DNA of 64,000 nt from Proteus penneri (GTDB taxonomy: Bacteria; Pseudomonadota; Gammaproteobacteria; Enterobacterales; Enterobacteriaceae): assembly GCF_003144535.1 (NCBI RefSeq), contig NZ_PHFJ01000011.1, forward strand, positions 62,001 to 126,000, given 5' to 3'. Below the pieces are notes generated by a model. It saw nothing but the letters and a program-made list of their open reading frames with translations. It did no database searches and was not told the origin of the DNA. Shown here in pieces: positions 55,516 through 64,000 of the stretch (position 1 is the stretch's first letter; the number at the start of each line of letters is the position of its first letter). The position numbers were made by a program, and so were the translations under genes.

Positions 55516-56531
55516 TGAACGCTTCTATGACAGTTATCGGTGCCGGTTCATACGGCACCGCTTTAGCGATTACCTTAGCGCGCAATGGCCATGATGTTGT
55601 ACTTTGGGGCCATGATCCTGAACATGTTGCTGCGTTAGAGCAAGCTCGCTGTAATCAGGCCTTTCTGCCCGATGTTTCCTTTCCTGATAGTTTATACATG
55701 GAAGCTTCTTTGCAAAAAGCCATTGAAGCTAGCCGTAATATTCTGGTTGTGATCCCAAGCCATGTTTTTGGTGATGTATTACAGCAGATCAAACCCTTTT
55801 TACGTCAGGATGCACGTGTTGTTTGGGCGACAAAAGGACTTGAGGCTCATACTGGTCGCTTATTGCAAGATGTAGCGCGTGAAGTATTAGGTAATGAAAT
55901 CCCGCTTGCAGTTTTATCTGGCCCTACTTTTGCCAAAGAGCTTGCAGCAGGTCTGCCTACTGCGATTTCTGTGGCTTCAACGGACAATACCTTCTCTGAA
56001 GAGTTACAACAGTTGTTCCATTGTGGCAAAAGTTTCCGAGTATATAAAAATCCTGACTTTATCGGTGTCCAATTAGGTGGTGCGGTAAAAAACGTGATTG
56101 CTATTGGCGCAGGTATGTCTGATGGTATGGGGTTTGGTGCTAATGCGCGTACAGCATTGATTACTCGTGGCCTTGCTGAAATGAGCCGTTTAGGTAAAGC
56201 GTTAGGTGCAGATGCTGCAACCTTTATGGGCATGGCGGGGTTGGGTGATTTAGTTTTAACCTGTACCGATAACCAATCTCGTAATCGTCGCTTTGGTATG
56301 ATGTTAGGTCAAGGCCTTGATGTGGAGACTGCCCAAGAAAAAATTGGACAAGTAGTTGAAGGCTATCGTAATACTAAAGAAGTTCGCGCATTAGCCGAAC
56401 AAGTTGGTGTTGAAATGCCTATTACTGAGCAGATCTACCAAATTTTATATCAGCATAAAGACGCGAAAGAAGCGGCATTATCTTTATTAGGCCGAGCTAC
56501 TAAAGATGAGATAGACAGCAATCTGTTCTAA
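55515..56531 (+). CDS. gpsA: Glycerol-3-phosphate dehydrogenase [NAD(P)+]
   Basis: 338 aa (E. coli 339). Rossmann motif [20 protein letters not shown] at 7-26, [19 protein letters not shown] near 135, and the active-site [20 protein letters not shown] with catalytic Lys near 190. It makes sn-glycerol-3-phosphate for phospholipids. Translationally coupled to secB by TAATG. Confidence 0.98.
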   Translation: MNASMTVIGAGSYGTALAITLARNGHDVVLWGHDPEHVAALEQARCNQAFLPDVSFPDSLYMEASLQKAIEASRNILVVIPSHVFGDVLQQIKPFLRQDARVVWATKGLEAHTGRLLQDVAREVLGNEIPLAVLSGPTFAKELAAGLPTAISVASTDNTFSEELQQLFHCGKSFRVYKNPDFIGVQLGGAVKNVIAIGAGMSDGMGFGANARTALITRGLAEMSRLGKALGADAATFMGMAGLGDLVLTCTDNQSRNRRFGMMLGQGLDVETAQEKIGQVVEGYRNTKEVRALAEQVGVEMPITEQIYQILYQHKDAKEAALSLLGRATKDEIDSNLF

Positions 56532-56571
56532 GTCTATTTTAGATAGTTATTTATTTCTGTTTTAAACATAA

Positions 56572-56597
56572 GAAGCCTAAGTATTTACTTAGGCTTC
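56572..56597 (+). promoter_or_regulatory. Perfect stem-loop in the gpsA-cysE spacer
   Basis: GAAGCCTAAGT / ACTTAGGCTTC, an 11 bp perfect stem with loop ATTT, 24 bp before the cysE ATG. No T-run follows on either strand, so it is not a standard terminator. It may be an mRNA stabiliser or processing site, or a weak attenuator for cysE. Confidence 0.5.
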
Positions 56598-56621
56598 AAT
56601 GTAAAAAGAATGAGAGTGAGT

Positions 56622-57443
56622 ATGTCGCTAGAAGAGCTAAAAAGAGTCTGGGATCATATTAAAAATGAAGCAAGATGCTTGGCAGATTGCGAGCCAATTT
56701 TGGCGAGTTTTTTCCATGCGACATTACTCAAACATGAAAACTTAGGTAGTGCCTTAAGTTATATGTTGGCAAATAAGCTAGCAACTCAAACAATGCCCGC
56801 GATTGCTGTTCGGGAGATTGTTGAAGAAGCATATCGTAGTGATAATTCTATGATTGAATCGGCAGCTTATGATATTTCGGCTGTGCGTTTACGCGATCCT
56901 GCCGTTGATAAATACTCTACACCACTGCTTTATTTAAAAGGTTTCCATGCCTTACAAGCTTATCGCATCGCGCATTGGTTATGGAATCAAGATCGCAAAG
57001 CGTTAGCGGTGTATCTGCAAAACCAGATTTCTGTGACCTTTGGTGTTGATATTCATCCAGCTGCCCGTATTGGCCACGGTATTATGCTTGATCACGCAAC
57101 AGGCATTGTAATTGGTGAAACCGCTATCGTAGAGAACGATGTTTCTATTTTACAATCTGTGACGTTAGGTGGAACAGGTAAAACTTGTGGTGACCGTCAT
57201 CCTAAAGTGCGTGAAGGTGTAATGATTGGTGCGGGTGCAAAAATACTCGGCAATATCGAGATTGGTCGCGGTGCCAAAATTGGTGCGGGATCAGTCGTTT
57301 TACATGAAGTTCCTGCGCACACTACCGTTGCTGGTGTTCCTGCTCGCATTGTTGGTAAGCCGACCAGTGACAAGCCTTCACTCGATATGGATCAACACTT
57401 TAATGGTGTCGTACCCGGTTTTGAATGTGGTGATGGCATTTAA
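56622..57443 (+). CDS. cysE: Serine O-acetyltransferase
   Basis: 273 aa from ATG 56622 (SLEELKRVWDHIKNEARCLA), equal to E. coli CysE; GAGAGTGAG precedes it. N-terminal helical domain (1-140) with HENLGSALSYMLANKLATQT, then a left-handed beta helix of hexapeptide repeats with ARIGHGIMLDHATGIVIGET, and AKILGNIEIGRGAKIGAGSV near 208-227. The C-terminal tail ends GDGI, which binds CysK in the family. It makes O-acetylserine for cysteine synthesis. TAATGG joins it to the next gene. Confidence 0.97.
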   Translation: MSLEELKRVWDHIKNEARCLADCEPILASFFHATLLKHENLGSALSYMLANKLATQTMPAIAVREIVEEAYRSDNSMIESAAYDISAVRLRDPAVDKYSTPLLYLKGFHALQAYRIAHWLWNQDRKALAVYLQNQISVTFGVDIHPAARIGHGIMLDHATGIVIGETAIVENDVSILQSVTLGGTGKTCGDRHPKVREGVMIGAGAKILGNIEIGRGAKIGAGSVVLHEVPAHTTVAGVPARIVGKPTSDKPSLDMDQHFNGVVPGFECGDGI

Positions 57444-58000
57444 TGGCATTAACTGAAGTCACCCTTTCTGAACTAAAGGCTTGTTTACACGCTGAGTATA
57501 TAGGTGATAACAAGCCTTTTAGTTGGATAAGACTTTATCACCGTGTTTTTTTCTGCCAACGTTCACGTTATCTATTTTGGTGGCGTGTCGCCCAATTCTT
57601 TTATTTTTCTAAAAATCGTTTTATCAAAAAATTAGGCATTCGTATTGGTGCTAAAAACAATCGTATATATTGCAACGATATCTCACTAAGAACGCGCATA
57701 GGTAAAGGCCTTTCATTACCACATCCCATAGGGATCGTACTAACTAATTACTGTCAGCTAGGCGAGAATGTGACGTTAATGCAAGGTGTGACAATCGGTG
57801 TAAAAGAAAAGAATGGCAAAGCGGATATTCGGGTTGGTAATAACGTTTATATTGGTTGTAACTCATCGATTATCGGCGGTGAGATAGAGATTGGTGATAA
57901 TGCGGTGATTGGAGCTCATGCATTAGTACTGAAGGATGTAGGGGAAGGGTGTCGATATATCACGAAGGTTGTTGCTGAAATAAAACAATCCTCAATGTAA
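57443..58000 (+). CDS. Second serine-acetyltransferase-like hexapeptide protein
   Basis: 185 aa, start overlapping the cysE stop by one base (TAATGG), so translationally coupled. It has a short basic aromatic N-terminal region (RLYHRVFFCQRSRYLFWWRV) unlike CysE. A hexapeptide beta helix follows: GKGLSLPHPIGIVLTNYCQL, GENVTLMQGVTIGVK and IGDNAVIGAHALVLKDV. The catalytic His of CysE-type LPHP is present. It resembles small acetyltransferases of polysaccharide clusters (WcaB type). Acceptor unknown. Confidence 0.8.
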   Translation: MALTEVTLSELKACLHAEYIGDNKPFSWIRLYHRVFFCQRSRYLFWWRVAQFFYFSKNRFIKKLGIRIGAKNNRIYCNDISLRTRIGKGLSLPHPIGIVLTNYCQLGENVTLMQGVTIGVKEKNGKADIRVGNNVYIGCNSSIIGGEIEIGDNAVIGAHALVLKDVGEGCRYITKVVAEIKQSSM

Positions 58001-58028
58001 TAAATTAACATGTTAGTTATTTGAAGTT

Positions 58029-58065
58029 AAAAAGCGCTAGTCATTATTTATGATCAGCGCTTTTT
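58029..58065. terminator. Bidirectional terminator between the acetyltransferase gene and trmL
   Basis: AAAAAGCGCT / AGCGCTTTTT with an interior loop of about 17 nt that has further GATCA/AGTCA pairing. A- and T-rich flanks serve both convergent genes. Confidence 0.8.
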
Positions 58066-58070
58066 GCATT

Positions 58071-58574
58071 TCAGTCTCTTAGTAATGCACCAGGATAACC
58101 AAGTTGGCGCCATGCCTCAAAAACCACAACCGCAACCGTATTTGACAGATTCATACTGCGGCTATCAGCAAGCATTGGGACTCTGATTTTCTGCTGTGTT
58201 GGCATATTATCTAATACATAAGGTGGCAAACCACGGGTTTCAGGGCCAAACAGGAGATAATCTCCATCTTGATAACTGACATTGCTATGTGCTGGCGTGC
58301 CTTTTGTGGTTAAGGCAAATACACGCGCACCTGATGGTGATTGTGCATTATCAGGGTTTAAACCTTCACTTTCTAAAAAAGCATAATAATCGTGGTGCTG
58401 TTTAATATCAGCAAATTCACGATAATCAAGCCCTGCACGACGTAGACGTTTATCATCCCAAGTAAAACCCAATGGTTGGATCAAATGAAGATGAAAGCCT
58501 GTGTTAGCACACAGGCGGATAATATTACCCGTATTCGGTGGAATTTCGGGTTCAAATAAGACGATATTGAGCAT
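58071..58574 (-). CDS. trmL: tRNA (cytidine/uridine-34 2'-O-) methyltransferase TrmL
   Basis: 167 aa (E. coli YibK 157). SPOUT motifs: [20 protein letters not shown] at the N-terminus, [15 protein letters not shown] near 108, and [20 protein letters not shown] near 134-153, the trefoil knot. It methylates the wobble base of tRNA-Leu isoacceptors. ugd lies 11 bp upstream on the same strand, so the two are probably cotranscribed. Confidence 0.96.
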   Translation of the reverse strand: MLNIVLFEPEIPPNTGNIIRLCANTGFHLHLIQPLGFTWDDKRLRRAGLDYREFADIKQHHDYYAFLESEGLNPDNAQSPSGARVFALTTKGTPAHSNVSYQDGDYLLFGPETRGLPPYVLDNMPTQQKIRVPMLADSRSMNLSNTVAVVVFEAWRQLGYPGALLRD

Positions 58575-58585
58575 ATAAAATCGAT

Positions 58586-59752
58586 TTAATCGTTACCAAA
58601 GAGGTCACGAGTATAAACTTTTTCTTCAACATCGTTTAGTGCTGATGACATTCTATTGGTAATAATGACATCAGACATTGCTTTAAACTCATTTAAATCA
58701 CGAATTAATTTTGAATTAAAGAAGGTCTCTTCTTTCATCTCTGGTTCATAAATCACCACTTCAATCCCTTTGGCTTTAATGCGTTTCATAATGCCTTGGA
58801 TAGAAGAAGAACGGAAATTATCCGAGCCAGATTTCATAATTAAACGATATACGCCGACGATTTTGGGTGATTTTGCAATAATAGAGTCTGCAATAAAATC
58901 TTTACGTGTGCGGTTAGCTTCCACTATTGCACTAATAATATTATTAGGGACAGAGTCGTAGTTGGCTAACAGCTGTTTAGTATCTTTTGGTAAGCAGTAA
59001 CCGCCGTAACCGAATGATGGATTGTTATAGTGATTGCCAATACGCGGATCTAAGCAGACACCTTCAATGATTTGTCTTGAGTTCAGTCCATAAGATTCGG
59101 CATAGCTATCTAGCTCATTAAAGTAAGCAACACGGAGTGCTAGATAAGTATTAGCAAATAATTTAATCGCTTCGGCTTCTGTGGAGTCAGTGAACAGAAC
59201 ATCAATATCTTTTTTCAGTGCGCCTTGTTGTAAAAGGTCAGCAAACTTTTGTGCTCTTTCTGATTGTTCACCAATCACAATACGAGATGGATATAAGTTA
59301 TCGTAAAGCGCACGACCTTCACGTAAGAACTCAGGGGAGAAAATAATATTATTGGTATTATATTTCTCTCTCATCTCTTTGGTAAAACCAACAGGAATGG
59401 TTGATTTTATAATCATTGTCGTGTTTGGATTATATTCTAAAACATCACGAATAACAGACTCTACAGAAGAGGTGTTGAAATAGTTCGTTTTAGGATCATA
59501 ATCGGTTGGTGTGGCAATGATAACGAATTCAGCATCTTTATAAGCGAATTCTTTATCTAATGTTGCTGTAAAGTCGAGCTCTTTGGTTGCTAAAAACTCT
59601 TCAATTTCTTTGTCTGTAATTGGCGAGATTTTTTTGTTAAGTAATTCAACTTTTTCTTTATTGATATCTAACGCAACAACTTTGTTGTATTGGGAAAGCA
59701 GTATCCCGTTAGATAGACCGACATAGCCGGTACCGGAGATGGTGATTTTCAT
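58586..59752 (-). CDS. ugd: UDP-glucose 6-dehydrogenase
   Basis: 388 aa. [20 protein letters not shown] at the N-terminus (GxGxxG), [14 protein letters not shown] near 117, [12 protein letters not shown] near 140, and the catalytic Cys in [16 protein letters not shown] near 253-268. It makes UDP-glucuronate, which in Proteus feeds core and O-antigen uronic acids and L-Ara4N on lipid A. It survives at the trmL edge of the deleted O-antigen locus, which makes sense because lipid A and core also need it. Confidence 0.97.
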   Translation of the reverse strand: MKITISGTGYVGLSNGILLSQYNKVVALDINKEKVELLNKKISPITDKEIEEFLATKELDFTATLDKEFAYKDAEFVIIATPTDYDPKTNYFNTSSVESVIRDVLEYNPNTTMIIKSTIPVGFTKEMREKYNTNNIIFSPEFLREGRALYDNLYPSRIVIGEQSERAQKFADLLQQGALKKDIDVLFTDSTEAEAIKLFANTYLALRVAYFNELDSYAESYGLNSRQIIEGVCLDPRIGNHYNNPSFGYGGYCLPKDTKQLLANYDSVPNNIISAIVEANRTRKDFIADSIIAKSPKIVGVYRLIMKSGSDNFRSSSIQGIMKRIKAKGIEVVIYEPEMKEETFFNSKLIRDLNEFKAMSDVIITNRMSSALNDVEEKVYTRDLFGND

Positions 59753-59983
59753 GGTTTCTCTTATCTAAAGTATATGTATTTATAATTTCACTATACTAGA
59801 ATAAAAATAGATATTTTAGTGTTAATTCTCACTCTTTAGTAAAGGTATAGTATATTTAGCAATCATAAGGATCATATACTTATTAAATTAATGTAAAATT
59901 AATTTTTTATTAGAAAATAAGTAGAGAAGTGTAGGGTGTATTTTAATTATTTGTTAATACAAAGACTATTTAAAATTAATCTA

Positions 59984-60779
59984 TTATAAAAATTCATTTT
60001 TAACTGTGTTAGCAATACCTTGTTGAAGAGTAACTGGCGCTTTAAAATCAGTATTAGTAATACTATTTGATTTAAATTGAGTGCGGGCACAGAATTTTTT
60101 GATTCGAATACTGCTTACAGGGAATTCTTTACCTGTAACTTTAGAAAGAACATCAAAACAATATCCACCAAGTAATCCAATAGCATAAGGAACTTTAATG
60201 TGGGTATGTCGTTTATCTAGAGCTGTATAAATGATATCTGTCAATTCATTCATAGTAAAATCAGGTTTATCAATATAATTAATATATGATGACCAGATTC
60301 TATTTTAGTAGCAAATTTTAAGAAAGCAGCGATGTTTTCTACATAAGCCATAGATTTTTTATTATTACCTGAACCCACCATTAAAAATTTACCCGATGCT
60401 ATTTGGCGGAATAGGTTATATACGTTCCCTCTATTGCCCTCACCAAATACAACGGTTGGCCTGATAACGATTAATGTATTTGTATTATCTTTTTTATACC
60501 AAGCTTCATACTTATGTTCAGCTTCAAGTTTTGATTTTCCATAATCATTAAATGGATGAAACTCACCATCTTCACCCGTTTCTTTTTCAACAAATCCATA
60601 TACAGCAACAGATGAAGTAAATACGATATGTTTAATATTTAGTTGTTCAGCAACCTCACAAACATTTTTAGCTCCATCTACATTAACTTCATAATATAAA
60701 CTAATAGGATGTACATTATCTTTATGTTGTGTCGCTAAGTTGATAATAACATCAGAGCCTTTTAATGGTTCAAGTAATG
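59984..60779 (-). pseudogene. Remnant of an NAD-dependent sugar epimerase/dehydratase
   Basis: The minus strand from about 60779 reads [20 protein letters not shown], then EVNVDGAKNVCEVAEQLNIK, FTSSVAVYGF, the SDR Y-x3-K as FNDYGKSKLEAEHKYEAWYK, and IVIRPTVVFGEGNRGNVYNL. The N-terminal Rossmann GxxGxxG part is missing because the gene is joined to rmlA at about 60780. At 60276-60289 one base has been lost: the frame changes from ESGHHI to the separate reading NELTDIIYTALDKRHTHIKV that runs to TAA 59984. It is doubly dead. UDP-sugar C4 epimerase is the closest general family. Confidence 0.9.
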
Positions 60780-61433
60780 TCCTCTTCCTAGCATTTCAAC
60801 ATTTAATTTATTTTTATGTAAATATATTTCATTTAGTGTTGTTATTTCTAATTCACCGCGTTTTGATGGTTTGATTTCTTTCGCTAGTTTAATGACATCG
60901 TTATCATAAAAATATAAACCAGTAACAGCATAATTAGATTTAGGTTGTGAGGGTTTTTCTTCTATCGAAATAACTTTTTTATTTTCATCAAATTCAACAA
61001 CACCAAATCTCTTTGGATCCTTTACTTGGTAACCAAAGATCGTTGCACCGTTAGTTTTTGACGCTGCTTCTTTTAGTTTTGGGGAAAAAGCTTGACCATA
61101 AAAAATATTATCGCCCAAAACTAAGCAGACACTATCATTACCAATAAATTTTTCACCAATAATAAATGCTTGGGCTAATCCTTCAGGTTTTGGTTGTACA
61201 GCATATTGAATAGAAACACCAAATTGTGAACCATCGTTTAATAGGCGCTGAAAACCATTTTGATCTTCTGGTGTTGTAATAATGAGTATTTCTCTAATAC
61301 CTGCAAGCATCAATACAGATAAAGGATAGTAGATCATTGGTTTATCATAGATAGGTAGTAATTGTTTAGATACACCCATTGTAATTGGGTAAAGTCTTGT
61401 CCCTGAGCCACCAGCTAAAATAATGCCTTTCAT
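60762..61433 (-). pseudogene. rmlA: Glucose-1-phosphate thymidylyltransferase, 3'-truncated
   Basis: 223 aa against about 290 for RmlA. Catalytic parts are present: [49 protein letters not shown] and [20 protein letters not shown]. It follows the family to [11 protein letters not shown] (about residue 217), then runs out of frame into the epimerase remnant as HYLNH and stops. The missing C-terminal helices (about 70 residues) form part of the tetramer. It was probably the first gene of the O-antigen operon, 128 bp after the JUMPstart element. Confidence 0.9.
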
Positions 61434-61560
61434 TTTTAAACCCTAAGAAGGTATGTATATTTATTTTATATAAAAAATAAATATACATAAAATATTTACT
61501 AAATTCGTATAATTTAAATATTTTATATTAAAGATACTATAAATTTTATATAGCTTTTTC

Positions 61561-61600
61561 TACATAGCTACCACACTGGGTTTACGGCCCCCAGAGCGCC
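61561..61600 (-). promoter_or_regulatory. JUMPstart/ops-like RfaH element
   Basis: On the minus strand GGCGCTCTGGGGGCCGTAAA is followed by CCCAGTGTGGTAGCTATGTA. This parallels the 39 bp JUMPstart of enteric O-antigen and capsule operons (CGCTTTGGGAGCTGAAACTC then GGCGGTAGCGT), with the ops core GGTAGC conserved and flanks altered. RfaH loads at ops to stop premature termination in long surface-polysaccharide operons. Confidence 0.65.
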
Positions 61601-61817
61601 AAAATTTATCTCGAAAAACCCTTATCTATATGTAATATAAGAATTTTATTATATAAGCATACTTTAACAATATGCGAAAATCCGCACTGAGAGTAGACTC
61701 TTCAAACCAGACGGTCAAGTAATAGCTGGGTATTTTAGCATTGATTGTAGATATATAAATATCGGAATAGCGATCGATTCAGCCAGATCATTCTGAATTG
61801 CATCAATAAATGCGAAC

Positions 61818-61852
61818 AAAAAGAATATGCCACCTATTCTTCAATAGATGGC
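61818..61852 (-). terminator. Terminator of cpxRA
   Basis: GCCATCTATT / AATAGGTGGC stem with loop GAAG on the minus strand, then ATATTCTTTTT, 34 bp past the cpxA stop. Confidence 0.75.
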
Positions 61853-61885
61853 AGGATATTTTGATACAACAGTTTAATTACTCTA

Positions 61886-63277
61886 TTAAGCCGTTGGCGA
61901 TTTGTTACTTGCACCCGCTCTCGGCAACCAAATCTCAACCCTCAACCCACCTAATGGGCTGTCATCGGCTTTAACATGGCCTCTGTGTTGGCTGACGGCA
62001 GTTTCAACAATCGCTAATCCTAAGCCCGTACCACCGGATTCACGATCTCTAGCTTCGTCAGTGCGATAGAATGGTCGGAAGATATGCTCTCTATCTTCAG
62101 GGCTAACGCCTGGGCCATCATCATCAACAATAATGGTGATACCTTGGTTCTGTTCAGTAAACGCGACTTCAATGCGAGAATTTGAATAACGCAGAGCATT
62201 ACGGACTATATTCTCAAATGCACTCGCCAGAGAATATGGATTGCAGTAAATAGGCCAGGCTCCTGGAGGTGTTGTGACTTGCAGTGTCTTATTACTTTGT
62301 TCGGCCTCAAATTTAGCGTTATCTAAAATGTCATCCCACAATTCGTTGGCTTTTACTGTTTCGCGTAATAACTCGTTTTTATACTGATTACGGGAAAGCA
62401 CCAGTAAGTCATTAATCATACCATCAAGGCGTTGAGTCTCAGTTTCAATACGCTCTAGCTCCTTGCTCTCTCCACTACGACGACGCAACAATGCGCTGGC
62501 TAATTGTAAGCGTGTTAATGGGGTACGTAGTTCATGAGAAATATCAGAGATCAGACGTTGTTGCGCCTCTACCATACGTTCAAGAGCACTTATCATCTGA
62601 TTAAAACTTGTGCCTGCGGCTAAAAACTCTTGAGGGCCAGTTTCTAGTTCAGGGTGAGGGCGTAGGTTACCTTTAGCCACATCGTCAGCCGCATTTTTAA
62701 GCTGTCTTGCGGGTTTTGCTAAGCTCCAAGAAAGCCATACTAATAATGGTGTGCTGATAAGCATGGTGAATATGAGTAACAACAATGGTTTATCAAATAA
62801 TAAGTTGATAAAGTCAGATTGAGGGCTACTTGAAGGGCGTACGAGATAAAGTTGGTAATGATCTTCACCATCCCTTACAGAAAAAGGCCCTAGCATCTCA
62901 GAGCGACCATATTTTTTCTTTTTGGGGTGATCGGCGTTATCAGATTGACCAATAAAGTTTCTGACAACTTGCATCTCATTACGTTGAGCACCGATAATCC
63001 GGCCTTCACTCGTGACAATAATTAAACGTTGGCCAGGGGGAGCCCATTTATCAATGGCTCGAATTAATCGACGCCACCAAAGGAGATCGTTAGCCGGATC
63101 TTGAGCTAATTCAGCTTCGATATGTTGTTCTAGCATAACGCCTTGACGGTATTCACTCTCTAAAAGAGGGGTAAGCTGGCGCGAGTCCAGCTTTGGAACC
63201 ATCATAACTAGCACGAGAACTAATGCTAGCGTCAGCCAGAATATTGCGAAAATGCGCGCTGACAGACTATTTATCAT
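61886..63277 (-). CDS. cpxA: Envelope-stress sensor histidine kinase CpxA
   Basis: 463 aa (E. coli 457). Membrane segments at about 8-28 (IFAIFWLTLALVLVLVMMVP) and 165-185 (LLLIFTMLISTPLLVWLSW) flank a periplasmic sensor of about 135 residues. HAMP follows, then the H box DISHELRTPLTRLQ near 245, N box NIVRNALRYS near 355, G1 DDDGPG and G2 GGTGLGLAIV near 418. It phosphorylates CpxR upon envelope misfolding. It lies 12 bp after cpxR. Confidence 0.97.
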   Translation of the reverse strand: MINSLSARIFAIFWLTLALVLVLVMMVPKLDSRQLTPLLESEYRQGVMLEQHIEAELAQDPANDLLWWRRLIRAIDKWAPPGQRLIIVTSEGRIIGAQRNEMQVVRNFIGQSDNADHPKKKKYGRSEMLGPFSVRDGEDHYQLYLVRPSSSPQSDFINLLFDKPLLLLIFTMLISTPLLVWLSWSLAKPARQLKNAADDVAKGNLRPHPELETGPQEFLAAGTSFNQMISALERMVEAQQRLISDISHELRTPLTRLQLASALLRRRSGESKELERIETETQRLDGMINDLLVLSRNQYKNELLRETVKANELWDDILDNAKFEAEQSNKTLQVTTPPGAWPIYCNPYSLASAFENIVRNALRYSNSRIEVAFTEQNQGITIIVDDDGPGVSPEDREHIFRPFYRTDEARDRESGGTGLGLAIVETAVSQHRGHVKADDSPLGGLRVEIWLPRAGASNKSPTA

Positions 63278-63289
63278 AAAGAATATTTA

Positions 63290-63988
63290 TCAAGTTATTG
63301 AAACCATCAGATAACCACGGCCACGTAACGTTTTAAACCAAGGTTGTCCATCTGTTCTTTCTGGTAATTTACGACGTAAATTAGAAATATGCATATCAAT
63401 CGCTCTATCAAACGGTGTTAAGCGCTTGCCAAGGACTTCTTGGCTTAGATGTTCGCGTGATACCACTTGTCCTAAATGCTGAGCAAGTAAATAAAGCAAA
63501 GTAAACTCAGTTCCTGTTAACTCTAGCGGTTCATTATCAAAACTTGCTTCTTGTCGGCCAGGGTTAAGTTGTAATTTATCAACCTGTAATGTTGGAGATG
63601 TCGTGCTATCAGTCTGTTTTTGTTCGCTCCAGTTTGAACGACGCAAAATAGCTCTGATACGCGCAACTAGCTCTCTATCATTAAAAGGTTTTGGTAAATA
63701 ATCATCAGCACCTAGCTCTAAGCCAAGAACTCGGTCAAGATCACTGCCTCTTGCCGTTAACATAATGACTGGGGTCTGGAAATTTTGGCGTAACTCTTTG
63801 AGTGTCTCAATCCCGTTTTTACGTGGCATCATGATATCCAGTAATAACAAGTCGACAGACGCATCCAAAAGTTTAAGTGCTTGTTCGCCATCAGAGGCGA
63901 TTACAACATTAAAGCCTTCCATTTCAAGCAGTTCTTTCAATAGCGATGTTAATTCGCGATCGTCATCCACTAATAAGATTTTATGCAT
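63290..63988 (-). CDS. cpxR: Response regulator CpxR
   Basis: 232 aa, as in E. coli. Receiver domain: DDDRELTSLLKELLEMEGF, phospho-Asp in LLLLDIMMP near 51, PVIMLTARGS near 75 and KPFNDRELVARI near 101. OmpR-type winged helix (135-230): LELTGTEFTLLYLLAQHLG, FDRAIDMHISNLRRKL and LRGRGYLMV. First gene of cpxRA; its promoter and cpxP, divergent in E. coli, lie just beyond the window. Confidence 0.98.
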   Translation of the reverse strand: MHKILLVDDDRELTSLLKELLEMEGFNVVIASDGEQALKLLDASVDLLLLDIMMPRKNGIETLKELRQNFQTPVIMLTARGSDLDRVLGLELGADDYLPKPFNDRELVARIRAILRRSNWSEQKQTDSTTSPTLQVDKLQLNPGRQEASFDNEPLELTGTEFTLLYLLAQHLGQVVSREHLSQEVLGKRLTPFDRAIDMHISNLRRKLPERTDGQPWFKTLRGRGYLMVSIT

Positions 63989-64000
63989 TCGTCAATTCCT

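Larger units (their letters stand above)
61434..61885. other. Intergenic region cpxA to O-antigen remnant
   Basis: 452 bp, minus-strand order: cpxA terminator (61818-61852), about 200 bp AT-rich sequence that must hold the O-antigen promoter (a TATAAT-like stretch lies near 61650), the JUMPstart-like element (61561-61600), then leader to rmlA. No gene was seen. Confidence 0.55.

Noticed and set aside
56572-56597. A terminator for gpsA
   Set aside because: The 11 bp stem is perfect but no T-run follows on either strand; listed as a regulatory stem-loop.
60762-61433. rmlA as a functional short thymidylyltransferase
   Set aside because: The C-terminal 70 residues are missing and the last five are out-of-frame epimerase sequence, so it was called a pseudogene.

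Overview
The window reads as the chromosome of a low-GC enteric gammaproteobacterium, very probably a Proteus species. Four things point that way: the yidC-rnpA-rpmH-dnaA-dnaN-recF-gyrB block is enterobacterial in sequence; hipBA lies directly beside the 3' end of mnmE; the LPS core gene set is of the Klebsiella/Proteus type (waaQ, wabG, wabH, waaE and a WabN-like deacetylase); and a ruined O-antigen locus sits between cpxA and the trmL-cysE-gpsA-secB block. No tRNA, rRNA, CRISPR array, transposase or integrase was recognised.

Region 1 (1-5.7 kb) is accessory. A minus-strand two-gene unit encodes a calcineurin-like metallophosphoesterase followed by a large protein, cut by the window edge, whose N-terminal half has the helical-bundle signature of three-domain Cry delta-endotoxins. 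Next come a YcdZ-like membrane protein and a hipBA toxin-antitoxin pair bracketed by two nearly identical palindromic repeats of about 50 bp. An unoccupied SGI1/PGI1-type attachment sequence forms the end of mnmE.

Region 2 (5.7-29.9 kb) is mostly housekeeping: mnmE, yidC, yidD, rnpA, rpmH, the dnaA control region, dnaA-dnaN-recF-gyrB, asd, yicC, rph-pyrE, slmA, dut, coaBC, radC and rpmBG. It also holds a lipid-methyltransferase-like gene, a MocR regulator divergent from an acetyltransferase, a Sel1-repeat protein, murQ, and a Doc toxin gene that appears to have been fused to the start of its antitoxin gene by a deletion.

Region 3 (30-47.8 kb) is an LPS core and ligase region in several short divergent units. 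Five LPS genes lie between rpmG and mutM, which are neighbours in E. coli. Two adjacent glycosyltransferases there are broken, one by a single ochre codon and one by an extra A in an A7 run. The rest is coaD-waaE-waaA, wabH-wabG-waaQ, a deacetylase plus a heptosyltransferase-like gene, and waaC-waaF-hldD.

Region 4 (48-64 kb) carries kbl-tdh, yibQ-envC, rimO, yibN-secB-gpsA-cysE plus a second serine-acetyltransferase-like gene, trmL-ugd, then the O-antigen locus reduced to a truncated rmlA joined to a headless, frameshifted epimerase, with a JUMPstart-like leader still in front. CpxA and CpxR end the window. Taken together, the lesions predict a rough, O-antigen-negative strain that keeps waaL and most core genes.

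The strongest candidate for something undescribed is the metallophosphoesterase/Cry-like toxin operon at the left edge.
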